Of a stretch of 64,000 nt of DNA, positions 1 through 8,219 are shown in pieces. The DNA lies in assembly GCF_003001995.1 (NCBI RefSeq), contig NZ_PVNB01000001.1:248001-312000 (forward strand). Reading direction: 5' to 3'. Position numbers and translations under genes: made by a program. Position 1 is the stretch's first letter. Every line of letters begins with the position of its first letter. The notes under the pieces were generated by a model. It made no database searches. It worked only from the letters and a program-made list of their open reading frames with translations, and was not told where the DNA came from. Source of the DNA: Orenia metallireducens (GTDB taxonomy: Bacteria; Bacillota; Halanaerobiia; Halobacteroidales; Halobacteroidaceae).

Positions 1-111
1 GTCAAAAAACAGAATACTTAAACCAGCATTTAAAATCATAGAAATAACAGCTAAAACTATTCTACCTTTATAGGGCTTTAAATATCTAAGTACACGTTTA
101 GCTAATTCCAT
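1..111 (-). CDS. msbA: Lipid A export ABC transporter MsbA, N-terminal fragment
   Basis: Only the first 37 codons are in the window; the gene runs off the left edge. The ATG at 111 follows directly after the lpxB stop codon. The product begins MELAKRVLRYLKPYKGRI and then enters a hydrophobic helix. This is the usual start of a type IV ABC exporter (TM-NBD half transporter) of the MsbA/MdlB type. MsbA flips lipid A-core across the inner membrane, and a position directly behind lpxB is a common arrangement. The assignment rests on this short N-terminus and on context. Another half-transporter of the family is possible because the ATPase domain is not visible. Confidence 0.7.
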   Translation of the reverse strand, partial: MELAKRVLRYLKPYKGRIVLAVISMILNAGLSILFFD

Positions 112-1248
112 TTAAATAATACCCCCTGTGCTTAGCACCAAACTAGCCACTCGTTTGGTTGCTCCGCTTTCTCCTAGTTTTACTACAACATCTCTTAACT
201 CTGCTTTAATTCTCTCTACTCTTTTTGGTGAATTTAGTATAGCAATTGCTTCTTTAGCTATTCGCTGACCAGTTACTTCATCTTGTAACAGCTCTGGTAC
301 TATCTCATCCTCAGCAATGATATTAGGCAGACCTATATAAGGCAACTTAACCAACAGCTTTCCTAACCAATATGTGGTCTTAGATGTTTTATAGACAATC
401 ACCATTGGAGTTTGAAAACAGGTTGCCTCCAAAGTTGCTGTTCCAGAAGCTACTAATAATAAATCCGCTATCTCCATTACCTCATAAGAATGACCAGCAA
501 TTAAATTAATATCAAGATTATAGCTTTCTATTCTCTCTTTAATATCTTCTCTAGATATACTATCTGCTAAGGGAAGTAGAAATTGAATATTTTCATAACT
601 CTTCTTAATCTCTTGAGCTGCTTCTAACATAGGAGTTAATAATCCTTCTATTTCCTGTTGACGACTTCCTGGTAATAACCCTATAATCCTATTATCAGAA
701 TTGATATCATAAGACTCTTGAAATTTATCTTTAGACAGTTCAGGCTCCACCAAGTCTAAAATAGGGTGACCCACAAACTCAACATCTGCACCAGCTTGAC
801 GGTACACCTTCTCTTCCATAGGAAAGACCGACGCAATCTTTACTTGGCGTTTAGCCATCGTTTTGGCTCTTCCTTTGCCCCAAACCCAAGCAGAAGGTGC
901 AAAATAATTAACAGCAGGAATTCTGTGTTTATGGGCTATTTTAGCCACTTTCATATTAAAGCCAGAGTAATCTACTAATAAGATCACATCTGGCTTCTCT
1001 TCTTTCATAGCTTTATCTAATTTATTCAAAATTTTATAGGCTAACTTTAAATGCTTAATTGCCTCAATAAAACCAATAGTACTTAATTTGGTAGGATCAT
1101 AAATTAATTCTACACCTTCTGACTCCATACGTCGACCGCCAATTCCAATAAACTCAAGGTTAGAATGAAGCTTCTTCATCTCTTTGATTACCTTAGCTGC
1201 GTGCATATCACCAGATACTTCACCAGCTATTACCATTATCTTTGGCAT
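112..1248 (-). CDS. lpxB: Lipid-A-disaccharide synthase
   Basis: LpxB joins UDP-2,3-diacylglucosamine to lipid X (2,3-diacylglucosamine 1-phosphate) to make the lipid A disaccharide at the inner face of the cytoplasmic membrane. The 378-residue length is normal. Family hallmarks are the N-terminal MIVAGEVSGDMHAA-type motif (here IMVIAGEVSGDMHAA), PSAWVWGKGRAK in the middle, LLPGSRQQEI around residue 190 and ASGTATLEATCF around residue 265, all typical of glycosyltransferase family 19. It follows lpxI and precedes msbA in the lipid A operon. The start is ATG, in line with family N-termini. Confidence 0.96.
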   Translation of the reverse strand: MPKIMVIAGEVSGDMHAAKVIKEMKKLHSNLEFIGIGGRRMESEGVELIYDPTKLSTIGFIEAIKHLKLAYKILNKLDKAMKEEKPDVILLVDYSGFNMKVAKIAHKHRIPAVNYFAPSAWVWGKGRAKTMAKRQVKIASVFPMEEKVYRQAGADVEFVGHPILDLVEPELSKDKFQESYDINSDNRIIGLLPGSRQQEIEGLLTPMLEAAQEIKKSYENIQFLLPLADSISREDIKERIESYNLDINLIAGHSYEVMEIADLLLVASGTATLEATCFQTPMVIVYKTSKTTYWLGKLLVKLPYIGLPNIIAEDEIVPELLQDEVTGQRIAKEAIAILNSPKRVERIKAELRDVVVKLGESGATKRVASLVLSTGGII

Positions 1249-1307
1249 TTAATCACCCACCTTATAAATCAATTAACAATTGATAGTTAATAATTAAAAA
1301 TAAAAAT

Positions 1308-2120
1308 TTATTCTTTACTCATTGCCATAATTGTAATTCCTGCTTGATTTGCCCTCTTAATAAACTCTTCTTGATCGACAATAAAGGTCTTTTTGGCTTC
1401 AATCACTAACCCTTTAGCCTTAACTTCAATCAGCTTCTCCAGAGTATCTAAGCCAACAGCAGGAATATCAAATCTAAAGTCTTGCTGAGGTTTACTTACC
1501 TTTGCTACGACCACTTCACCTCGCCCTAGCTTACCACCTCTTAAAATAGCTTGATCAGTTCCTTCGATAGCCTCTACAGCCATAATGGCATTATCCTTGA
1601 CAACAACAGTCTGTCCAATATCTAAACGACCTATCTCCTTTGCCATCTTAAATCCATACTCCATATCAGCTAATGTTGTAGCATCAGGCTTAAGTGCTGT
1701 TAAGAGACCTTTATTTGGTAATAGTTCTGTTATATACTTAGTCTGATCACTGATTTTAATTCCAGCAGACTCTAGCTCCTTAACAATTGCTAGCATAATT
1801 GAATCATCATTCTTCTCTTTTAGATTACTAAGTAAGAGCATAAATCTCTGATCTAGTTCTATCCCTTGATAAAGTAGCTCTTTAGTTACTTTACCTAACA
1901 TTATAACCTCACAAATTCCTTCTTCTTTGAGAATATTTATGATTTTATCCAATTGCCCAGCACTAATCTGATAGACCTTAGTTGCTACATTCTTTAGTTC
2001 ATCAACCTCTGCTTCTGGAGTGAGAGTAATAGCAATAACTTCATTTCCTGCTGCCACTGCAGCATAAGCAAATTTAACAGGTAAATTGCCATTGCCTGCT
2101 AGTAAACCTATTCTAGCCAT
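1308..2120 (-). CDS. lpxI: UDP-2,3-diacylglucosamine pyrophosphatase LpxI
   Basis: LpxI (DUF1009) hydrolyses UDP-2,3-diacylglucosamine to lipid X and UMP. It replaces the unrelated LpxH in many bacteria. The protein starts MARIGLLAGNGNLPV, the conserved N-terminus of the family, and carries the later segments DQAILRGG and KPQQDFRFDIPAVG. An upstream in-frame start at 2147 exists, but the ATG at 2120 has a GGGAGG ribosome site seven bases ahead and matches the family start, so it is preferred. The gene sits between lpxA and lpxB, which fits the pathway order. No lpxH is seen in the window. Confidence 0.95.
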   Translation of the reverse strand: MARIGLLAGNGNLPVKFAYAAVAAGNEVIAITLTPEAEVDELKNVATKVYQISAGQLDKIINILKEEGICEVIMLGKVTKELLYQGIELDQRFMLLLSNLKEKNDDSIMLAIVKELESAGIKISDQTKYITELLPNKGLLTALKPDATTLADMEYGFKMAKEIGRLDIGQTVVVKDNAIMAVEAIEGTDQAILRGGKLGRGEVVVAKVSKPQQDFRFDIPAVGLDTLEKLIEVKAKGLVIEAKKTFIVDQEEFIKRANQAGITIMAMSKE

Positions 2121-2160
2121 AATCAACCTCCCAATATAATCACCCAACTTTAGAATAGAA

Positions 2161-2256
2161 TATAAAATTAAGTTGAATGACAGTAACTATTAACAAGTAT
2201 GAGTGATAAGTAAACTCTTAAATAATTATTACCTATCACTCATAACTTATCATTAT
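2161..2256 (-). repeat. Intergenic inverted repeat, family R1 copy
   Basis: The lpxA-lpxI spacer contains GTATGAGTGATAAGT opposed by CTATCACTCATAACTTATC, which would fold into a long imperfect hairpin. Read on the minus strand it shares AATGATAAGTTAT exactly with 13226-13238 and a TTACTGTC end with the copies near 13.3 kb and 58.2 kb. It is non-coding. It may act as a processing or stability hairpin between cistrons, or be a miniature mobile element remnant. Confidence 0.55.
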
Positions 2257-2257
2257 A

Positions 2258-3070
2258 TTATTTACAAATTCCTCGTTGAGCATTTCTTAAGAACCTTAAG
2301 AAATGTTCGATTAAAGGATTACTATCTAGTTCTTGATCCATCTTCTCAATTGCTTGAGAGATATTTAAATTTGATCTATATAACAACTTATAAGCATCCT
2401 TAATCTGTGTTCTCAACTCAGGACTGATACCATTTCTTCTTAATCCTACAATATTAATCCCCTTAGCACAAGCAGGATGTCCATCTACCAATACATATGG
2501 CGGAACATCTTTAACCACTTTAGAGGCTGCCCCTATCATAGACATCTTTCCAACTCTAGCAAATTGATGTACTCCAGCCAAACCACCAAGCACTGCTGAA
2601 TCTTCTACAATAACATGTCCTGCTAAAGTAACAGCATTGGACATGATAATTCTATCACCTAATTGGCAATCATGGGCAACATGGCAATATGCCATGATTA
2701 AATTATTATCACCAATCTTAGTCAAACCTCCACCCTCTTCAGTACCACGGTGTATAGTAGCAAATTCACGAATTGTATTATTATCTCCAATCTCTAGAAA
2801 ACTCTTCTCACCATGGAACTTTAAATCCTGTGGTTCTTGACCAATAGATGCACCATTAAAAATCTTATTATTCTTACCTATTTTAGTCCACCCTTGAATG
2901 ACTACATGGGGCTCAATTTTAGTCTTATCACCAATCTCAACATTTTCCCCAATGATAGCATAGGGACCGATTTCCACACCTTCTCCTATTTTAGCACCTG
3001 GATGAACGACTGCTGTCTTATGAATTTTCTTATTCAAATGTACCACCTTATTATCCTTTGTCTTTTCCAT
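2258..3070 (-). CDS. lpxA: Acyl-ACP--UDP-N-acetylglucosamine O-acyltransferase
   Basis: LpxA carries out the first lipid A step, 3-O-acylation of UDP-GlcNAc, as a soluble trimer. The 270-residue product consists largely of hexapeptide repeats (IGEGVEIGPYAIIGENVEIG and onward) forming a left-handed beta-helix, followed by the helical C-terminal region. The catalytic His lies in VAHDCQLGD (His133 here, equivalent to His125 of E. coli). There are about 16 extra N-terminal residues relative to E. coli. A G-rich ribosome site lies just ahead of the ATG at 3070. It follows fabZ closely, as in many Gram-negative operons. Acyl-chain length preference cannot be read from the sequence. Confidence 0.96.
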   Translation of the reverse strand: MEKTKDNKVVHLNKKIHKTAVVHPGAKIGEGVEIGPYAIIGENVEIGDKTKIEPHVVIQGWTKIGKNNKIFNGASIGQEPQDLKFHGEKSFLEIGDNNTIREFATIHRGTEEGGGLTKIGDNNLIMAYCHVAHDCQLGDRIIMSNAVTLAGHVIVEDSAVLGGLAGVHQFARVGKMSMIGAASKVVKDVPPYVLVDGHPACAKGINIVGLRRNGISPELRTQIKDAYKLLYRSNLNISQAIEKMDQELDSNPLIEHFLRFLRNAQRGICK

Positions 3071-3091
3071 CTGGTCCCCCCCTTTGTCCTT

Positions 3092-3523
3092 TTATTTGTC
3101 TTGTATCGCACAAGTTAAAGTTGCCTCTGTTACTATTTCTCCATCTACTAAAGCCTTAGCCGCGACCTTACCAATTCCTCGTCTTAATTTAACTACTTCA
3201 ACTTCAAAGATCAATTGATCTCCTGGCTTAACTGGGTGCTTAAACCGTGCATCTTCAATACGTGCAAAATATGGTACTTTCTCCTCAGGGTTATCTACTG
3301 TAGTTAATAAGCCTACCCCTGCAACTTGAGCCATTGCTTCTATTATCAGTACTCCTGGCATAATTGGATGGCCTGGAAAATGCCCATTAAAAAATTGTTC
3401 ATTTGCAGTTACATTCTTTAAGCCTACAACCTTCTTTCCTGGCTGAACCTCTAAGATTCTATCCACCAATAAGAATGGATACCGATGTGGTAAAATTTTC
3501 TGAATTTCATTGATATCTAACAT
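3092..3523 (-). CDS. fabZ: 3-hydroxyacyl-ACP dehydratase FabZ
   Basis: FabZ dehydrates 3-hydroxyacyl-ACP in fatty acid elongation and so competes with LpxA/LpxD for 3-hydroxyacyl chains. The hot-dog fold signature is complete: LPHRYPFLLVDRI near the start and NGHFPGHPIMPGVLIIEAM in the middle, with catalytic His48 and Glu62. I chose the second ATG (3523), starting MLDINEIQ, because AGGAGG is seven bases ahead. The upstream ATG at 3529 is almost in contact with that ribosome site. It lies directly behind lpxC and ahead of lpxA, the classic lipid A arrangement. Confidence 0.96.
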   Translation of the reverse strand: MLDINEIQKILPHRYPFLLVDRILEVQPGKKVVGLKNVTANEQFFNGHFPGHPIMPGVLIIEAMAQVAGVGLLTTVDNPEEKVPYFARIEDARFKHPVKPGDQLIFEVEVVKLRRGIGKVAAKALVDGEIVTEATLTCAIQDK

Positions 3524-3534
3524 TTTCATTCCTC

Positions 3535-4365
3535 CTATTTCAATAATCTCTCTTTAAGCTTTCTAGACAAGATAGAATTTAACCTATGACCAGATCTAAT
3601 TCCAATAATATGACCTTTAAATTCTGGTGCTAATTTGATATCTCCCAAAATATCTAGAATCTTATGCCTTGCAAATTCATTATTAAATCTCAATTCATTA
3701 ATTGGACCATCTTCCCCAACTAAAATAGCATTGTCTAAACTGCCTCCTAATGCTAAACCAGACTCCTGTAATCTCTCAATCTCATGGGAAAAGCCAAAGG
3801 TTCTAGCAGCAGCTATTTCATTATAATAAGTATTCTCATCAATAGTGAATTCGGCAAATTGGTCTTGCAAAGAAGGATGGTTACTGACAAAGGTATAACT
3901 TATCTTTAAATTATCATCAGGTAACACTATCAAAGCCTGATCTCCTTCTTTGACATAGATTGCTTGATCAATTTTATAAACCTCTTTATCTTCCTTCTGC
4001 TTTTGAACTCCTGCTTCTTTTATTAGCTCATAAAAAATTTTGGCACTCCCATCAGTAACTGGAAGCTCATTTGCATCAATTTCAATTAATAAATTGTCTA
4101 TCTTTAATGCATTTAATGCCGACATCAAATGCTCAATAGTATTAACATCCCAACTGCTTTTACCAATAGTTGTACAACGCTGTGTTGATACTACATTGTC
4201 AATACCAGCCTTTATCTCTGGACAACCTTCCAAATCTATCCGTCTAAATCTGATACCCTGGTTAACACCTAAAGATTTACAATTAATAGTAACATTCTTG
4301 CCAGTATGGAGTCCAATACCTGTATAAGTAAACTCTTTCTTTATTGTATGTTGCTTCCTATCCAA
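3535..4365 (-). CDS. lpxC: UDP-3-O-acyl-N-acetylglucosamine deacetylase LpxC
   Basis: LpxC is the zinc deacetylase that commits the cell to lipid A synthesis. All ligands are present: His79 in NTIEHLMSAL, and His234 and Asp238 in FARHKILDILGD. His260 in IRSGHRLN is the likely acid residue. The 276-residue length suits the single-domain enzyme; it is not the LpxC-FabZ fusion found in Bacteroidetes. AAAGGAGG lies upstream of the ATG at 4365. It heads the run lpxC-fabZ-lpxA-lpxI-lpxB-msbA, after a spacer of about 130 bases from the ABC ATPase gene. Confidence 0.97.
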   Translation of the reverse strand: MDRKQHTIKKEFTYTGIGLHTGKNVTINCKSLGVNQGIRFRRIDLEGCPEIKAGIDNVVSTQRCTTIGKSSWDVNTIEHLMSALNALKIDNLLIEIDANELPVTDGSAKIFYELIKEAGVQKQKEDKEVYKIDQAIYVKEGDQALIVLPDDNLKISYTFVSNHPSLQDQFAEFTIDENTYYNEIAAARTFGFSHEIERLQESGLALGGSLDNAILVGEDGPINELRFNNEFARHKILDILGDIKLAPEFKGHIIGIRSGHRLNSILSRKLKERLLK

Positions 4366-4498
4366 ACTCTTACCTCCTTTAACCTTATATTAGTTCAACA
4401 AACAACAAAAACATCCTGCATAGCAATAAATCAAATCTAAATTAAGTTTAACTCTAAGAACAAAATTTAACCATTAAATCTTAAACCTAGACTAAAAC

Positions 4499-5230
4499 CT
4501 AATAATAATCTAACAATTCTTTATATCTTCTCCCAACCTCTGAAATTGGATTTTCAAATATATCCTCAGGAGTACCCCGCTCTACTACTACTCCATTATT
4601 CATCAATAAGATTATATCGGCAACCTTTAATGCAAAGGATACCTCATGGGTTACAATAATAACTATCTTATCCTTCTTTCTTGTTAAATCCTCAATCACT
4701 TCTAGTACCTCTTTAACTAAAATCGGATCTAAAGAAGCTGTAGGCTCATCTAATAGCATCAGACTTGGTTCAACTATTAAAGCTCTAGCAATACCAATTC
4801 TCTGTTTTTGTCCCCCACTCAATTCATTTGGGTAGCTATCTATCTCATCTTCCATTCTAACCTTCTTTAAAGATAAGATGGCCCTCTCTTTTAAGTCTTC
4901 TGCTTTAAGACCACTCTTAATCAAAGGTAACATTACATTCTCTAAAACCGTTAACCTATCAATTAAATTAAATTTCTGAAAGACAAAACCAACCTCTTTA
5001 CGCCAATTTAACAATCTATCCTCAGGCAGCTCCATAATGGATAATCCTTTAAAAATAACCTTTCCATCATCAGGCTCTGTCAGACGGTTTAAACAGCGGA
5101 TGGTAGTTGACTTACCACATCCACTAGGTCCCATAATAGCTACAGTCTCTCCTTGATTGATTTTAAAATTAACCCCTTTTAAAACCTCTTTATGACCATA
5201 TCTTTTAATCAAACCTTTAACTTCTAACAT
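4499..5230 (-). CDS. ABC transporter ATPase, polar-amino-acid (GlnQ/HisP) type
   Basis: This is a 243-residue nucleotide-binding subunit with Walker A GPSGCGKST (about 34-42), Q-loop VFQKFNLIDRLTVLENV, signature LSGGQKQRIGIARAL, Walker B LMLLDEPTASLD and the switch His in IVTHEVSFA. The Q-loop region and C-terminus resemble GlnQ/HisP-type importer ATPases rather than LptB, whose hallmarks (GPNGAGKTT, a QEASIF-like Q-loop, ITDHNVRET) are absent. GGGAGG precedes the ATG at 5230. It lies directly behind the permease-like gene at 5397-7790, which carries an EAA coupling loop, so the two probably form one transporter. Substrate is unknown; the setting between lptA and lpxC suggests an envelope role. 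Confidence 0.85.
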   Translation of the reverse strand: MLEVKGLIKRYGHKEVLKGVNFKINQGETVAIMGPSGCGKSTTIRCLNRLTEPDDGKVIFKGLSIMELPEDRLLNWRKEVGFVFQKFNLIDRLTVLENVMLPLIKSGLKAEDLKERAILSLKKVRMEDEIDSYPNELSGGQKQRIGIARALIVEPSLMLLDEPTASLDPILVKEVLEVIEDLTRKKDKIVIIVTHEVSFALKVADIILLMNNGVVVERGTPEDIFENPISEVGRRYKELLDYY

Positions 5231-5309
5231 TCTACCTCCCGATTGATTAGTCTGAGTTTAAGTAAATGATTAAAATAATAACTTTATAGCTTACTTAATC
5301 TTAGACTTA

Positions 5310-5357
5310 AAATGTCATAATATCCATAAAGACCCGTTTGAATTTGATTCTAAAGTT
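5310..5357 (-). repeat. Interspersed end element (family R2), solo copy
   Basis: The spacer behind the permease-like gene contains TGTCATAATATCCATAAA followed by GAATTTGATTCTAAAG on the plus strand. Related segments occur at 38131-38178 and, inverted, at 16414-16462. The first half also resembles the ends of the larger elements at about 7945-8105 and 16436-16570. The far end overlaps the -1 frame tail of the upstream gene. It is probably a decayed copy of a small inverted-repeat element. Confidence 0.45.
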
Positions 5358-5424
5358 TACTGACTATAAGTAAACTCAAGCTGACACCAACACTAATTAA
5401 AAATAAGTCTTCTTCCTGTTTAAA
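5350..5424 (-). other. Slippery heptamer T TTA AAC and -1 frame C-terminal extension
   Basis: In the 0 frame the last codons read TTT TTA AAC AGG and then stop at 5397-5399. The heptamer T-TTA-AAC (5424 to 5418) has the X XXY YYZ form and phase of known -1 frameshift sites. After a -1 slip, translation would continue with CAG and end at TAG (5350-5352). This adds 22 residues that end in LFLISVGVSLSLLIVSKL, a good membrane helix. An eight-base stem (5354-5361 with 5369-5376) lies about 40 bases downstream, farther than usual for a stimulator. A plain frameshift mutation is the alternative. Confidence 0.45.
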
Positions 5425-7790
5425 AACTTCAATATACCAGGCTTACCTGAAGGAACTATAATCTCTCTCATAATCTCACCATAAGTAAACCCCAAAGCCT
5501 GCCCTGCTCTAAATTCTTCATCAGATATCTTATTCATAACCTCAGCTTTATTGACAGTAAAGATCCCTAAAACCCCTCCAAATAAGAAGCTAGTATAGCT
5601 TGGTACATAGGGAATCCTTGCTTGACTTAAATAAAAGACAGTACCTAAAGTCAAAGCACCAACTATAAAACCATAATAATTAGCCTCATCAGAATACCAT
5701 TTCCTATCAAAGCTTCCCCCATGTATTTTAATGGAATTAATGATTAAGGTATGGTCAAAAATCAAGGAGGTTAAAGTTAAAATGATTGCTGTAAAGGCAG
5801 TCAATAAACCCTTAACTTCTCCTAATATTTGAGAGATTTGACCCCGCAAATCAGGGCTAATCAAACCTGCTTGAGAGCTATAAATAGTAATCTGATTAGA
5901 GATATAGTTCTTAATCTCATTCTTAAGCTGATTCAATTTAACTCCTTGACTAGGTAATAATAGTGTTATTTGAGTTCCTGGAATAACCTGCCCCTGAATA
6001 TGTTTATCAATTAAATCGATGCTATCTGTGATCTCCTCATCCTTTAGTTTTGGTAAAGAGTTGTCTATATATTCTATTTCTTTAATAATACTTGCTAAAT
6101 CTATTTTTTTTAATTCAGCAAGGTCTTCTCTTAAACCGACAATATCCTGCTGCAAGCTCTGGCTATTTAGCTCACCAACCTTATAGACCAGATCTCTATC
6201 AGTAATATTACCCAAAGTATCCTTTAAGCTTTCTCTATCAATTTCGGCAACCTTATTAATAAAATTATTGAACCCTCTCACATCCTCTTGCCATTTAACT
6301 AACTCTTCTAAGATAGGATTATATTGATTAATATAACGTATAATCTTAGTAGTATTAGTATCTAATCTATTTGAAAAATCAAGAATAGTCTTTTCTAGTT
6401 CAATTATATCTGCTCGATATAGATTGCTTGCTGAAATATCATCAGTTCTCTGACTGACACTCTCAGCCACTGCTTTTAATTTAAAATTAATATCTTGAAG
6501 TATCTCCTTAAAAAAGTTTAGCTCTCTAACTATTTTAACCAAACGGGTTAAAACCTTATCTAATCGACTAACAGCATCTCGTAAACTATCAAGTTCTATC
6601 TTATCTATATCCTTTTTGTAGACCTTTAACTGCTGGTTCAACCCCTGAAGCTCAAAGATAGAGTCTTCTAAATCTTTAAAGACTGCTAGGGTATTAATTA
6701 AATTGGTGACTGTGCCAGTAGCTGTTTGGAAGATAGAGTCCAATCTAGGCAATAATTTAGTAGTTTCGCTGACTGCATAGGCCAACTCTTGTCTAGGATT
6801 GTCAACTTGAATCTCTCCTACCAAATCTCCTAATTGATCATCCTTAAAGAAATAAGCTTCATTAGTCAGTATCTCTCTACTATCACCTTTTTCAACAACA
6901 GCCCTAGCTACTTGATTCTTTGCTGCTGTAACCCTTAAGATCACCTGCCTATCTCCCTTGGCTGGAACTATAAACCTCTGACCCTCTTCAGCCTCTATCC
7001 CTTCTTGAAGAGCAATCGTGACCTTAGTAGCATATCCTTCTAAGAATCTCTTCATCTCAGTCATAGTCTTGACCAAGGCATCTAAGTCACTTACACCTGT
7101 TGTAGTAATATTTTCAATCAAATTAGGATGGCTCTTATTAAGCTCTCTGACCAGTTCATCACTCAATTCTAGAATCTCATCCTCATTTTGAGTGATTGGA
7201 AATCGAATTGAAAGCACTTGATACTGATTTAATACATTTTGAACCTTTTTAGTCACAGACTCTATTAACTCTGCTTTCTTGATAATAATCTCCAATTTAT
7301 CGCCATCTGGAAAGCTAAAGTCAACCCCTGCTAAACCATCAACCTGATCCTCAATTAAATCTCTAACCTCTCTATTTAAACCTCTAATAGTTATTCGAGG
7401 TTCTGTCATAATAGATACACTATTAAGTCCTGAAACATTCTCAAAATAATCACCAATTTTTATGTAAATATCTCTATTTCTATATTTAGAAGCCAACTTA
7501 ATAAAAAAGTTTGTCTTTCCTACTACCTCAACACCTAAAATAAGCTCTGAACCAGGAAAATTATTCTCAATAATATCCTCTATCTCTTCACTAGCCCTCT
7601 CTTTAGCCTCTTTGTCCAAAATTAAAGCAAGGTCATATTCACCATATTCTCCTAATAGACCACTGATAGTATCACCAAAATAGTAATCTGCTAAATATCC
7701 GATTATAATCGAGGTTAAAGAGACCAAAAAGATTGTCACGACCAAAAGAAGCAAAATATCCTTTCTAAAATCAGAGTTTAGGAGAAACAT
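5397..7790 (-). CDS. ABC permease-like protein with very large extracytoplasmic domain
   Basis: I do not recognise a named family. The 797-residue product has one N-terminal membrane helix (about 10-32), then some 600 extracytoplasmic residues that are rich in predicted coiled coil from about residue 340 onward. Three membrane helices follow (about 662-687, 706-724, 729-747). Next comes a cytoplasmic loop reading RAGQALGFTYGEIMREIIVP, which fits the EAA---G---------I-LP spacing of binding-protein-dependent permeases exactly. The protein stops only 17 residues after this loop, although permeases normally have at least one more helix; see the -1 frame tail at 5350-5424. The ATG at 7790 is chosen because AGGAG is eight bases ahead; an in-frame GTG at 7799 overlaps that site. 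Its partner is probably the GlnQ-type ATPase downstream. A role in moving lipid or another envelope component is inference from context. Confidence 0.65.
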   Translation of the reverse strand: MFLLNSDFRKDILLLLVVTIFLVSLTSIIIGYLADYYFGDTISGLLGEYGEYDLALILDKEAKERASEEIEDIIENNFPGSELILGVEVVGKTNFFIKLASKYRNRDIYIKIGDYFENVSGLNSVSIMTEPRITIRGLNREVRDLIEDQVDGLAGVDFSFPDGDKLEIIIKKAELIESVTKKVQNVLNQYQVLSIRFPITQNEDEILELSDELVRELNKSHPNLIENITTTGVSDLDALVKTMTEMKRFLEGYATKVTIALQEGIEAEEGQRFIVPAKGDRQVILRVTAAKNQVARAVVEKGDSREILTNEAYFFKDDQLGDLVGEIQVDNPRQELAYAVSETTKLLPRLDSIFQTATGTVTNLINTLAVFKDLEDSIFELQGLNQQLKVYKKDIDKIELDSLRDAVSRLDKVLTRLVKIVRELNFFKEILQDINFKLKAVAESVSQRTDDISASNLYRADIIELEKTILDFSNRLDTNTTKIIRYINQYNPILEELVKWQEDVRGFNNFINKVAEIDRESLKDTLGNITDRDLVYKVGELNSQSLQQDIVGLREDLAELKKIDLASIIKEIEYIDNSLPKLKDEEITDSIDLIDKHIQGQVIPGTQITLLLPSQGVKLNQLKNEIKNYISNQITIYSSQAGLISPDLRGQISQILGEVKGLLTAFTAIILTLTSLIFDHTLIINSIKIHGGSFDRKWYSDEANYYGFIVGALTLGTVFYLSQARIPYVPSYTSFLFGGVLGIFTVNKAEVMNKISDEEFRAGQALGFTYGEIMREIIVPSGKPGILKFLNRKKTYF

Positions 7791-8173
7791 TATATTCACT
7801 CCTATTCTATCATTTTGTCTTTACTAAAAAGACAAGTTTGCATCTATCTACTATCATATTAGTTTCTCCTAATAACTCTATATTATTAAAATTATTGAAA
7901 TGACATGTTTTATTAATTAAATTTAGGCATAAATAGTATCTCTTTATGGGTATATTGCGACAGTTTTGCTACTAGCTTATAGCTACTGGTTATTAGCTAA
8001 GACCTTAAAAGCTAAAGGCTAGAAGCCAGCAACGGATTTATCACAAAGGGCTTGTTTTTAGCCCTGAAGGAGTAGCTAATAAAAAAGTGTCATAATCTCT
8101 CTCTATTGTATAACTACATCCTTAAATATTATAGCAAAAAAAGAAGATAAACTCAAAAATTTTGTATAAATCT
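7791..8173. other. Non-coding spacer between lptA and the permease-like gene
   Basis: About 380 bases with no convincing coding region. It holds the inverted-repeat element described at 7945-8105. Because lptA ends in its own terminator (8174-8209), the permease-like gene must have a promoter here or depend on read-through; no clear promoter could be singled out in this very AT-rich stretch. Confidence 0.5.
7945..8105 (+). repeat. Miniature inverted-repeat-like element, family R2 copy 1
   Basis: The left end is TATGGGTATATTGCGACAG. The right end is AAGTGTCATAATCTCTCTC, an approximate inversion of the left end. The interior folds on itself through words such as AGCTTATAGCTACTGG and CTAAAGGCTAGAAGCCAG and has no coding potential. 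A second element with nearly the same left end (in inverted orientation) lies at 16436-16570 but has a different interior. This is consistent with a small non-autonomous mobile element. Confidence 0.5.
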
Positions 8174-8209
8174 AAAAAAATATAGTAGAGTATGCTCCCT
8201 ACTATATCT
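8174..8209 (-). terminator. Rho-independent terminator after lptA
   Basis: On the minus strand TATAGTAGGG and CTCTACTATA form a stem around a short loop, followed by a run of seven T. It begins about 11 bases after the lptA stop and marks the end of the lpt transcript. Confidence 0.75.
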
Positions 8210-8219
8210 TTGCTTGTTA

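Noticed and set aside
2121-2147. Upstream start for lpxI at 2147
   Set aside because: The ATG at 2120 has a good ribosome site and gives the conserved family N-terminus.
2837-3118. Plus-strand open reading frames such as 2837-3118, 4040-4327, 14010-14408 and 60304-60618
   Set aside because: All are antisense to strongly conserved genes, have no ribosome sites or recognisable products, and read like mirror images of hydrophobic or charged stretches of the real genes.
4499-5230. Calling the ATPase LptB because it lies near lptF/G and lptA
   Set aside because: Its Walker A, Q-loop and post-Walker B segments are of GlnQ/HisP type, and it pairs naturally with the EAA-containing protein directly upstream.
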